Source: Microglena sp. YARC (Eukaryota; Chlorophyta; Chlorophyceae; Chlamydomonadales; Chlamydomonadaceae). Taken from it: a DNA stretch of 64,000 bases. A model generated the notes under the pieces. It had not been told where the DNA came from, did not search any database, and worked only from the letters and a program-made list of their open reading frames with translations. The stretch lies in NCBI GenBank assembly GCA_022414725.1, contig CM039464.1, positions 47,657,910 through 47,721,909 on the forward strand. The letters are read 5' to 3'. The position numbers and the translations under genes were made by a program. How positions within the stretch are numbered: position 1 is the first letter of the stretch; the number at the start of each line of letters is the position of its first letter. This document shows, in pieces, positions 10,432-19,239 of the stretch.

Positions 10432-10500
10432 CTTGGGGTCAAAGGAGTCCATATGGCTGTCGTAGTGCTGCAGGTGCTGGTATTGCAGTACATTGAATGG
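10432..10500 (-). CDS. P4H: Prolyl 4-hydroxylase, exon 4 (iron-binding HxD motif)
   Basis: The 69-nt exon lies between CTCTGCAG and GTGTGTG, phase 0 on both sides. It encodes PFNVLQYQHLQHYDSHMDSF then DPK. In plant P4H the segment after the PRSHGE-like motif is AFNVLRYEIGQKYDSHYDAF, so the match is direct. The His and Asp of SHMD are the expected Fe(II) ligands of the 2-oxoglutarate dioxygenase fold. It follows exon 3 after an intron of about 1.5 kb that is full of TG-rich repeats. The second His ligand and the Lys that binds 2-oxoglutarate would lie in exons I did not find. Confidence 0.85.
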
Positions 10501-10552
10501 CTGCAGAGGTGGTGGGTAAATTTGAAGTTGTAAATTTGAAGTGTTACATGCT

Positions 10553-10835
10553 TTTTGGCGGAGCCCTCCCCCTTCTGGGTGACCGACACGAGGTAGGGGG
10601 AAGCTGGTCCGGGGATCATAACCCCCCACCCCCTGACTGGCTACCCCCGGACTAGATTCCCCCTACCCTGACACGAAGCCTGACACGTAAGCCAACTGCC
10701 TCGTCACTAACTGTATTGTAACTAACTGGATACAATCCGCTCCATTCCGTTGCCACCTGTCGCTCCGATTGCCAACACTCTCTGCCAGGTGTCTGCGTCG
10801 TGCCTAGGACTTGTTCAGCCAACTCTGGGCTGCTT
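10553..10835. repeat. GC-rich dispersed element E copy
   Basis: TTTTTGGCGGAGCCCTCCCC and the following CACCTGTCGCTCCGATTGCC match the 2040-2345 copy in the same orientation. It lies inside P4H intron 3. Confidence 0.5.
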
Positions 10836-10869
10836 GCCATCTTTCAATTCAAAGTTCCCCCCGTGCGTC

Positions 10870-11010
10870 ATCATTTGACATCATATGATGCCGGCAGTCT
10901 GACTCGGCTAAAATTGCCATTTATTTACAGTTTTATGTGATGCATTTGGTATGATACCATGTGATTTCATACTCGCCTTTGGTCAACATCATTTGATCGC
11001 CTGTCCCTAC
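10870..11010. mobile_element. MITE family B copy, inverted
   Basis: TGACATCATATGATGCCGGC near the left and TTGATCGCCTGTCCCTAC at the right, with a TTTACAG interior, match family B in the opposite orientation. It lies in P4H intron 3. Confidence 0.4.
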
Positions 11011-11042
11011 ACATTCATAAAAGCGGGTATATACTATGCTCA

Positions 11043-11985
11043 TCATTTGTGTGTGTGTGGTACTGGTGTGTGAATGTACTGCCTGCTGTTGAAAAGGGTA
11101 ATTTGTGTGTGTATGTGTGTGTGATACTGTTGTGTGAATGAGCTCCAGTTGAAAAGGGTAAAAGACGAATCATCTCTGTGCCTCACCACCCCATTCTCCC
11201 GTGGCATACGAGCTGCAGCTGCTATGTGCTCCTCCACTGCTGTGCGTGATCCTGGTGTGTGAATGTGCTGCTGCCATACTGTTGAAAAGGGTGATTTGTG
11301 TGTGTGTGTGCGTGATCCTGGTGTGTGAATGAGCTCCTGTTGAAAAGGGTAATTTGTGTGTGTGTGTGTGTGTGTGATCCTGATGTGTGAATGAGCTCCT
11401 GTTGAAAAGGGTAATTTGTGTGTGTGTGTGTGTGCGTGATCCTGGTGTGTTAATGAGCTCCTGTTGAAAAGGGTAATTTGTGTGTTTGTGTGTGCGTGAT
11501 CCTGGTGTGTTAATGAGCTCCTGTTGAAAAGAGTAATTTGTGTGTGTGTGTGTGTGCGTGATCCTGGTGTGTGAATGTGCTCCTGTTGAAAAGGGTAATT
11601 TGTGTGTGTGTGTGTGTGTGCGTGATCCTGGTGTGTGAATGAGCTCCTGTTGAAAAGGGTAATTTTTGTGTGTGTGTGTGCGTGATCCTGGTGTGTTAAT
11701 GAGCTCCTGTTGAAAAGGGTCATTTGTGTGTGTGTGTGTGTGCGTGATCCTGGTGTGTTAAAGAGCTCCTGTTGAAAATGGTAATCTGTGTGTGTGTGTG
11801 CGTGATACTGGTGTGCGTATGAGCTCCTGTTGAAAATGGTAATTTGTGTGTGTGTGTGTGTGTGTGTGCGTGCGTGATCCTGGTGTGTGAATGAGCTCCT
11901 GTTGAAAAGGGTCATTTGTGTGTGCGTGTGTGCGTGATACTGGTGTGTGAATGAGCTCCTGTTGAAAAGGGTGCCCGACTAATCA
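11043..11985. repeat. TG-rich minisatellite with copied P4H donor edge
   Basis: The unit is about 55-65 bp: GTGATCCTGGTGTGTGAATG, AGCTCCTGTTGAAAAGGGTA and then (TG)n of varying length, about 14 copies. At 11187-11237 it includes a second copy of the 3' end of P4H exon 3. On the minus strand this copy reads VEEHIAAAARMPRENGV and then GTGAGG. A sequence resembling one unit (TGTGTGAATGCACTGCC...GTTGAAAATGG) recurs at 16190-16225. Confidence 0.85.
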
Positions 11986-11999
11986 TCAGTGTGACTCAC

Positions 12000-12204
12000 C
12001 TCCCCATTCTCCCGTGGCATAAGAGCTGCAGCTGCTATGCGCTCCTCCACCCAAGCAAGCACCCCGGTAGGGTCCATGTCTGTGGACAGGAAGGCACCCT
12101 CACTAGTCCGGGTCTGCTGCTCCTCTTCCACCTCCTCACCCGGACGGTACGCCAATCCAGAGGGGTAAATTTCCTCTTTGGCCAAGGCAATGATGTGGTC
12201 ACAC
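12000..12204 (-). CDS. P4H: Prolyl 4-hydroxylase, exon 3
   Basis: The 205-nt exon has acceptor CCCCAG and donor GAG|GTGAGT. Its first base completes the Arg codon left by exon 2. It encodes CDHIIALAKEEIYPSGLAYR, PGEEVEEEQQTRTSEGAFLS and TDMDPTGVLAWVEERIAAAA, then LMPRENGE. Plant P4H has the same order: CDHLI or CEAII, RTSSGTFL, a DKTGxLxxVEKKIAxAT segment and MIPRSHGE. Three acceptors compete: this one, and partial copies at 12387 and 12587. Only this copy continues into RTSEGAFL, so it is chosen. P4H hydroxylates prolines in secretory proteins in the ER/Golgi lumen using Fe(II), 2-oxoglutarate and oxygen. Confidence 0.9.
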
Positions 12205-12592
12205 CTGGGGGGGTGGGGGGTGGGTAGGGTTGGAGTGGGATGCAGTCTTGGTCTTAAACCTGTCTGCAGGCCTGTGATTACATTCTCAGTTCGGGTGTGC
12301 TGCCCCTCTTTCGCCTCCTCACCTGGACGGTACGCCAATCCAGAGGGGTAAATTTCCTCTTTGGTCAAGGCAATGATGTGGTCACATCTGGGGTGAGGTG
12401 GTGTGGTGTGTGGTGTGTGGTGTGGTGTGGTGTGGTGGGGTGCAGTCTTGGTCTTCAACCTGTCTGCAGGCCTGTGATTACATTCTCAGTCCGGGTCTGT
12501 TGCCCCTCTTCCACCTCCTCACCCGGACGGTACGCCAATCTGGAGGGGTACATTCCCTCTTTGGTCAAGGCAATGATTTGGTCACACCTGGG
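12205..12592 (-). repeat. Two extra copies of P4H exon 3 acceptor end
   Basis: On the minus strand, copies beginning at 12587 and 12387 repeat the acceptor plus about 95 nt of exon 3 (DHIIALTKEEIYPSGLAYRP then GEE). Both then switch to NVITGLQTG instead of the real continuation. The acceptor AG is present in both (CAG|GTGTG-like or CAG|ATGTG). The copies are upstream of the complete exon in transcript order, so each is a decoy that would lead to out-of-place sequence. Confidence 0.8.
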
Positions 12593-13025
12593 GTTGGGTG
12601 GGGTGGGTGGGGTGGGGTGGAGTGGGTGGGGTGGAGTGGGGTGGGTGTGCTGTGTGGGGTGGGTGGAGTGGGGTGGGGTGGGTGGGGTGGGGTGGGGTGG
12701 AGTGGGGTGGAGTGGAGTGGGTGGGGTGGTGGGTGGGGTGGTGTGGGTGGGGTGGAGTGGGGGTGGGGTGGTGTGGTGTGGGGTGGGGTGGGGTAGGGTA
12801 GGGTGGAGTGGGGTGGGGTAGGGTGGTAGGGTGGGGTGGGGTAGGGTGGGTAGATTGGTTGGGTTGGGGTTGGGTTGGGTTGGGTTGGTTGGGTTGGGTT
12901 GGGTTGGGTTGGGTTGGGTTGGGTTGGGATGGGTTGGGTTGGGATGGTTGGGTTGGGTTGGGTTGGGTTGGGTTGGGTTGGGTTGGGTTGGGTTGAGTTG
13001 GGGTGGGATGGGTAGGGGTGGGGTG
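12593..13025. repeat. (GGGGT)n / (GGGTT)n array
   Basis: The left part is GGGTG/GGAGT-rich, the right part is regular TTGGG pentamers (about 12855-13000). It is strongly G-rich on the plus strand and therefore has G-quadruplex potential. It sits in P4H intron 2, immediately next to the third acceptor copy. Confidence 0.9.
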
Positions 13026-13348
13026 CAGTCTTGGTCACAGCAAAAAATAAAGGTGGGTCCAATTCCAAAAAATATTTTCAAATAAACAGGAAATAAATGT
13101 CATTTTTTTATTTTGTCTCAACCAGGGGGTCTGCGGGCGAAGCAAACACGGGCATTATAAACGCTACCACACCACACCCCTGAGTACATAAGAATACCAT
13201 TCCACTCCACTCCTCTCCGCTCCAAGCACACCAAACGCTACCACACCACTACCACACCACACTCCTGACTTCATAATGCACACCTAACCTGACCTAACAT
13301 AAAAACAAATGACTTGTTCGCAATTTCATTTTCCTTGTTCTAATTGTT

Positions 13349-13416
13349 TTTACTGCCGAAGACGGCGAGCAGCCAAATTGCTGGCTGAAGCAATGAAACC
13401 AAGTTCAAGTTCAATT
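13349..13416 (+). repeat. Short dispersed element D
   Basis: TACTGCCGAAGACGGCGAGC, then AGCCAAATTGCTGGCTGAAG, then a CAAGTTCAAGTTCAA tail. Full or partial copies lie at 15241-15303, 47915-47980, 48598-48666, tandemly at 2671-3150 and, reversed, near 44390 and 45965. The hexamer TTCAAG tail repeated at one end suggests a retroposed short element. Confidence 0.6.
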
Positions 13417-13425
13417 AATGCACAC

Positions 13426-13694
13426 CTGGCCTTGTCAATGAAGCTTGGGTAGAGTATAATCCTAGGGTGCCATGAGAGGATTTGGAAGGGCATGAGACGG
13501 ACAAAGTCATCCCCAGACTGACCCACTGGCACTGGAGGTCTAACATTTAGAAGGCCAGATGCGTCCAACAGGTAATTCTCCAGCTGGGCCGGATCCAATG
13601 GATCGATTCCAGGCTGGCTTGACTTCGCCTGCTGGGAGCTAACGACTGACTCAGAGTTCAAGTCCGAAGTGGTCATGGTCAGGGCCCGCCGCGC
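13426..13694 (-). CDS. P4H: Prolyl 4-hydroxylase, exon 2
   Basis: The 269-nt exon starts after GCCCCAG and ends GCCAG|GTGTGC with two bases of the next Arg codon. It encodes ARRALTMTTSDLNSESVVSS, a Ser/Gln-rich linker, PLDPAQLENYLLDASGLLNV, a Pro/Val segment and PFQILSWHPRIILYPSFIDK. The ILSWHPR-LYPSF segment matches the ISWxPRxFLYxxFL block that opens the catalytic domain in plant P4H. The join across intron 2 gives KARCDH, as expected. The 60-80 residue N-terminal linker is not conserved in the family. Confidence 0.8.
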
Positions 13695-13883
13695 CTGGGG
13701 CGTTGAACCCTGCTCGGGAATTATTCGTAAGTAGATGGGTGGAGCTACGGAAGGTTACAGAGCGTGGGACGTGCTTGAATTGGGAAGACAGGCGTGTAAT
13801 GCATTCGTCAAAGCGAATTCCAACAACAGACGCATGGTAGCGTCCATGCGCTTTCATGCTCTAGAAATAGGGCGCACACCCAC

Positions 13884-13979
13884 CGCGTCTGGCAGCTCCG
13901 CATTCTGCTGCAAGTAGCGGCCGGCCACGAAGCAGAAGACACAAAGAACAATCGCCAACCCGACTGGGACCGAACTCAT
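13884..13979 (-). CDS. P4H: Prolyl 4-hydroxylase, exon 1 with signal anchor
   Basis: From the ATG at 13979 the frame reads MSSVP, then a hydrophobic stretch (VGLAIVLCVFCFVAG), then RYLQQNAELPDA, ending GCG|GTGGGT in phase 0. This suits the type II membrane anchor of ER/Golgi P4H enzymes. An in-frame ATG at 14087 would add 36 hydrophilic residues; I prefer 13979 because the anchor then sits at the N-terminus as in relatives. The intron to exon 2 is 189 bp. The exon assignment rests on position, phase and the anchor, not on conserved sequence. Confidence 0.55.
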
Positions 13980-14651
13980 TGTTGGAAGTCCCCCCCCAGA
14001 AGTGTGGACTTGTTGACTTGAACTGTCTACGGTGCTGCTTTCGCTCAACACGTTTGAACCGATGATTGCACGAAGTAGTTGGATCAATAATATGTTGAAA
14101 CGAGCAAGGTTTTGAATGCCTGACTTTATTGCAGATGATGGCAGCTCGGTAGTAGAGCGACCGCCATAGGACGCGACCTGTTGACAGGCTGGCGCCCCCT
14201 CATCGAGTCCAAGTTCAAGTTCAAGTTAAAATGTAACCGAATCCACGTCACTTCATCACACGCGGCCGGCGCCATCTTCAGGTCTTCAAGGGCCTTGTTC
14301 GCGGGCATTATCGTTCAAAGGAGGGGGAAAGGTAGCCCCCATTTAAGTTTATTAGGGGGTTTAGGGTTAAGTGGTTTAAGTTTGGAGTCAAAGGTTTAGG
14401 ATCCTATCTCAATATGGCTAGAGATCGCCAAGACTGTCTGGCCAAGAATCTCTGGCCACCAATTTACATGTGGGATCTTTGAAACTTGAACCAGTTCACT
14501 GGAACATAGTGGATGAAGTCCTACCGGTATTCTCCAATCATTTCTTCTTTTACTTTAGCACCAAATCATCAGAATTCAGAAACGCGCCCTAGAGGTGAAA
14601 GCTCAGGTTCACAAGGAAGGAAGAATGCTGTGTACCAGACTTCGTTATAAT

Positions 14652-14704
14652 CGGTAGTGTACCAACCGGACATCTGAATCAGATGTCCGGTTGGTACACT
14701 ACCG
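14652..14704. repeat. Perfect 26-bp inverted repeat with 1-bp centre
   Basis: CGGTAGTGTACCAACCGGAC ATCTGA is followed by one A and then by its exact reverse complement. The flanks GTTATA and TATAAC extend the pairing with a mismatch. It could form a long hairpin. It has no coding context and could be a small foldback transposon. Confidence 0.9.
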
Positions 14705-15199
14705 AGTATAACAGACTTGGTCACTTGGATCTCCCCCAGTCCCCCTCATGGGATAAGAGTGAGAAGCCTGAGTTGCCTAATAATCTCATCCGATACCTCC
14801 TTCACAGGTAGTGCGTAATATGTATAGATTTATAACTACCTTACTACCTCCCATTATTTAAAGGTGGAAACTCATAGATGAAAACGTCAAATTCTTGGAA
14901 GGATCGAATGTGTCACCTCCATGATACTAGAACCATTCAAGATGAACACCATGTGGTCTTTAAATGTACTGTCAAAGCCTGACTGAATCCGAAAACTCGA
15001 TTTCCCAGTCTGAGATTTAAATGATTCCTCTACATTACCTGATGTGCAATCCAGAAGTTGAAGGTCGAGCGAAGTTTCCACTGTTCACCCGTGTACCGGT
15101 ATGCAGAGATTATCTCGAGTTCTTTTATAGGTGTTATTACCGGTATTTTTTTTACTGTTTTTTATCGTTCAGTAGAAGAAGCAAATGGGGAAATACACG

Positions 15200-15303
15200 A
15201 AGAAGACAAAGTGATTTGTTCGCGTTTACAATTTCCATGTTTTTACTACCATAGACGGCGAGCAGCCAAATTGCTGGCTGAAGCTATGTAATCAAGTTCA
15301 AGT
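15200..15303 (+). repeat. Element D, longer copy
   Basis: TTTGTTCGCGTTTACAATTT precedes ACCATAGACGGCGAGCAGCC, the AAATTGCTGGCTGAAGC core and the CAAGTTCAAG tail. The TTCGCGTTTACA-TTTCC lead is also present before the copy at 47915-47980. Confidence 0.55.
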
Positions 15304-15305
15304 AT

Positions 15306-15452
15306 GTTGTTACAGTCCAGGGGTAGGCCAAATAGGCTAAAGGGACTTGCCCAACTGTGTAGGAAGGGCTTAAAAGAAAAAGCACTGATGAACTGACCCC
15401 CAAACAATCGTTTAACCAGCGGGGGGGGCCCTAAGTTCGTGCTACAGTACGA
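15306..15452 (-). mobile_element. SINE-like element C copy
   Basis: TGTTACAGTCCAGGGGTAGG, GGGACTTGCCCAAC, TGATGAACTGACCCCCAAAC and GGGCCCTAAGTTCGTGC appear in the order seen in at least six other places (33238, 36363, 39443, 43146, 63366 and fragments at 42.0-42.6 kb). Read on the minus strand it runs from GCACGAACT to CTGGACTGTAACA, with a variable short-repeat tail. Confidence 0.6.
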
Positions 15453-16189
15453 TACTTCAAAATCTACGTTTTGAGAAGGATCTCAGGTCCAAACCTGCGT
15501 TTCATGACCCAAAACGTGCATTTGCAATGTGACAGACACACACAATTCTGTGTTTGAGACGTGAAAGATACCGTTCTGAACAACCCTACACCGCACACGC
15601 TAAAAAAGAAAAATGATTGTACTGACCTGCGCATGTATGTACATACCGGTATCGTTTTACAATGGGGCCTCTGAGTTCGTGCAAGCTACAGTTATACTTT
15701 ATTCTACGATTATAGCATGTCTTGAACCTGTCTATATCCGTGTTAAATTCTGTAACCAGGGGTTTTGTTTTTAGTTGTGAAAGGATTTCACCCCACCCTC
15801 CCAACACAAACCAGCAACACCGAGGATTCAGTTCGAATGGCATTGCCTCTCTTACAAAAGAGTAGACGTAGCTCCGGTAGTGTTCTTACTACCCATGTTT
15901 ACCAGGCCCGCAGACAGTGGACAGCCTGAAGGCTGATTGACCATGTAACCAAACCAAACTTGACTGCCCACCTCTCAGCCTCATAAAAAACAGAATGGCA
16001 TCAATCACATTTGTTATCAATGCGGTGACCACCTTTTAGCCTCTATATCATCCCCATGGACAAATGGATGTAACCCGTAGGTTCCTTTGGGGAGTATTTG
16101 GCTAGGGCTGATCCCTCCAGCTTTAGGACTCAAAGGCCTGTCGCAAAGATGATCAATATGGGACCTGCATGCACAAGCAGAAACATGTG

Positions 16190-16735
16190 ATACTGGTGTG
16201 TGAATGCACTGCCATGCTGTTGAAAATGGAACCTGGTTTGTGTTGTGGTGGTGGTGGTGGTGGGAAGCATGGCAATTGCCTCAGGGCACAAGGCGTGTGT
16301 ATGTGTTAGTGTGGTGTTGGTGGTGGCCAGCACGGCTATTTCCTGAGGGTACAAGGTGTGTGTACGGGTTTGTGGGGTGGTGGTGGTGGTGGTGGTGTGT
16401 GTCTGTGTGTGTGTGTGTGTGTGTGGTGGTGGGGGGGGGAGGGCGGCATGGCTATTGCCTCAGGGCACAAGGTGTGTGTATGTGTGCGTGGTGGTGGTGG
16501 GGGCAGCATAGCTATTGCTTCAAGGCACATGGTGTGTGTATGGTTTCGTGTGGTGGTGGGGGCAGCATCACTATTGCCTCAGGGCGCAGGTTGTGTGTAT
16601 GGGTTTGTCTGGTGGTGGTGTGAGGGGGCAGAATGGCTCTTGCCTCAGGGCACAAGGTGAGTGTATGTGTGTGTAGTGGTGGTGAGGGGGGCAGCATGGC
16701 TATTGGCTCCGGGCACAAGGTTTGAGTGAGCGGGC
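16190..16735. repeat. TG-rich minisatellite, about 75-85 bp unit
   Basis: GGCTATTGCCTCAGGGCACA AGGTGTGTGTATGTGT repeats about seven times with (GGT)n or (TG)n spacers. No gene is visible. From 14000 to 16190 I see only dispersed repeats and unique sequence without a supported gene. Confidence 0.85.
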
Positions 16736-16974
16736 CCTTTTTGGAACACGCTTATCCCTATCCTACCCCCAACCCCCGCTTCCCTAAATGACGTTTCAGT
16801 GCTGTATTCAATGGTCCATGCCTTCTACTGATCAATTAACTTTGAATGCTGAAGAAGCTAGCCGCCATCCACTGTAGCCGATATCATCTGGAAAGTGTGT
16901 TGTCAGGACGGAGGTAATCTGGTTCATGTAGTGCGATAATTTACTTCATCCAAACGTCCACCTTCAGTTATTGT

Positions 16975-17240
16975 CACCTCCCACCACCTCCTCCTAACAC
17001 CGCCTGCCACCACCACCTCCTTCTTAAACCACCACCATCTCCTACTAACACCGCCACCACCACCTCTTCCCTATACCACCACCATGACCTATTCTTTATA
17101 CCACCACCACCTCTTCCTAATACCACCACTACCGCCTCTTACTTATACCACCACCACCTCTTCCTAATACCACCACTACCGCCTCTTACTTATACCACCA
17201 CCACCACCTCTTCCTAATACCACCACCTCCCAATTCCACC
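16975..17240. repeat. (ACC)n-rich degenerate array
   Basis: ACCACCACCTCTTCCTAATA blocks, pyrimidine/A-rich on the plus strand. It abuts the 3' side of the exon at 17264-17425, that is, the start of that exon's following intron. Confidence 0.8.
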
Positions 17241-17263
17241 ACCAGCACCATGAAAGCACGCAC

Positions 17264-17425
17264 CCTGTAGGTCGTCAGGTTTGCACGCTCAAGTCTCAGT
17301 TCATCTGTGACCAGCCTGTCACGTGTGGGGGAGCGGCGCCCATAGCAATACATCCACGGCTCCTTGTACGCTTCAAGCTCAAAGTGAACCTTGGCAACCT
17401 CCACTTGAGCAGCGGCTCGCTCCAC
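17264..17425 (-). CDS. Unrecognised protein, internal exon
   Basis: The 162-nt exon, phase 0 at both ends, lies between TGCACCAG and AGG|GTGCGT. It encodes VERAAAQVEVAKVHFELEAY, KEPWMYCYGRRSPTRDRLVT, then DELRLERANLTTYR. The composition (charged, helical start, WMYCYGRR middle) looks like a real protein, but I do not recognise the family. A second copy of its first 79 nt with the acceptor is at 19041-19119. It lies upstream of P4H on the same strand, so it is probably the 3' part of another gene. Confidence 0.45.
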
Positions 17426-17739
17426 CTGGTGCAAGCATGTTCAGTGGTTTTAAAGAGCCAGGGCGTCCTCCTTCATGTTACAAAAATAGTAGGGTGCCCT
17501 AAGGGCCCCTGCGATGGTCGGCCCAAGGGTTGAACTGAGCGAAGACAGGCGGGCAGGCTGTTCGCAGAACCTAGGCAAGGGCAGCCACGTCGCAATCGGG
17601 AAGGGGAGGCGAGTCGAAGGTCGCAAGATGCAGGACGGAAAAATTAGACGCCAGATTGGGCTTCTAGGAATTCATCGTTTATGCCCTTCAATCATTCAGC
17701 GCTTGCATCTAAGTCGGACCTAAGGACTTCATTTTGACC

Positions 17740-18770
17740 AGCAACTTTCAAGCCGACGGCAACAGTCACGGGTTGGTTGCAGAGGGGAGGGGTGACACGA
17801 GGAGGGGGGGCTACGATTTCGACCCGGACTCGGTATGATAGGGTTTCGAAGGGCGAGGTACCTTTCGGAACAGTTTCTCGCGAGCTTCGATTGTTCGAGG
17901 TTGCAAACAAAACTTCGTCGCTTTCAACTTGCTCCCCCCCAAAAACTCATTTCCCGGCCTTCTGATCCTCCTAAGTTTCGGTATGAAAGTGGCCAGCCAA
18001 CGCGTATCGGCTCATGGTGCTTCGTGCCGTTTCTTGCTGTTGCGCAAAACCTGCGTAGGCTGTAGGCAGGAGCCTCATGCGCCCCTTATATGATTTTGTT
18101 GGCCAGACAGTGTCGTTTCGTCACATACGAGTCTTCGTGCAGGGGTGGGTGGGTTTCCGAGGTAGCCAAGCCAGCCGGGCAGATGGAGCCAAGCCGAGCC
18201 ATATCGGAAGCATCCAGACAGTTTTCCGGAAACTAAAATTTCTGCGCTGAACAGAACAGCGCCAGAATGAGCAGGTGGTTGAAAGAGCTCGACATGCATG
18301 CAGCGCAATCGCTCGGGCTCTCCAGCGCATCTGCATGACATGCAACGAGAGCCGATTGGCACAATTTGTCTGACAGATTGCTCTCGTTGCCATTGCGAGC
18401 TATATCTGAGGGGCCGCTGCTCCCATCGACAAGTTAAAAAGCAGGTGCTCGGGACAAAGAAAAAAACATCCAGCTTGTTATTCTGACATTTTTCTTAACC
18501 GCGGCCACCAAAGAAGCCGGAGGTGACTCCATGGGGACTAGAATCCCGACAAGCAACTTGCGCGAAGTTTCCCAGAAGAGATGCTTGATCATGGGAAAAA
18601 TGGTTGGTCTGACAAGACGAAATTTCGAAGGTTCGAAGGAGGGTTTTCCATCCCGACCATTTGAGGTCGTATCATACCTGTTCTTGGTCGAAATCGAAGG
18701 CCCTCCTCCTCGTGTCACCCCTCCCCTCTGGTTGGTTGTATTGTTTGACCAGCTTCCCACAGCTTCGACG
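17740..18770. mobile_element. Possible 1-kb element with long inverted ends
   Basis: Left part (about 17770-17860): GGGTTGGTTGCAGAGGGGAG, GGGTGACACGAGGAGG, CGATTTCGACC, GGTATGATA. Right part (about 18655-18750) is the reverse complement with changes: TATCATACC, GGTCGAAATCG, CCTCCTCGTGTCACCCCTCC. The arms of about 100-130 bp could be terminal repeats of a non-autonomous DNA transposon, or two inverted copies of a dispersed repeat. No transposase frame is seen in between. Confidence 0.45.
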
Positions 18771-19040
18771 GACCCAATCAAACTGAATTCCTGACCATTC
18801 CAGCAGACTGTTCGCCCATCTCCGGCTTTATGTTCAACCGTTCTAACAGGCAATATAACTAACAATCTCCTTCGCCAACCGTTTCTCCGTGATTTTCGAC
18901 CGTCCCAACCGTTTTACGACCAATTTATACGATGTCGGTTAATTAACCATTTAACGAAAAATTTCGACATTTTTTCTCAGTTCCTATTACATAGGTCAGC
19001 AGCCTACCGGCCGACCAACTAGATAAATAGCTTAAACCAT

Positions 19041-19119
19041 AATATATCCATGGCTCCTTGTACGCTTCAAGCTCAAAGAGAACCTTTGCAACCTCCACTT
19101 GAGCAGTGGCTCGCTCCAC
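19041..19119 (-). repeat. Copy of acceptor end of the 17264-17425 exon
   Basis: On the minus strand, CAG is followed by sequence reading VERATAQVEVAKVLFELEAY KEPW, nearly identical to the exon start at 17425. The similarity stops after about 79 nt. In transcript order it lies 1.7 kb upstream of the complete exon and is a decoy acceptor. Confidence 0.75.
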
Positions 19120-19239
19120 CTGGTGAAAGCATGTTCAGTGGTTTGGGAATCGTCAGGGTGCCCATATTTTATTTACCAAAATTGGCATAAAATAACATGA
19201 CCTGGCCAAGTTACCAAGTTATGAGGAGCAGTGGCACCG

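Noticed and set aside
12455..13085. Long Pro/Thr- and Gly/Trp-rich frames on both strands
   Set aside because: Low-complexity GGGGT/TTGGG array inside P4H intron 2.
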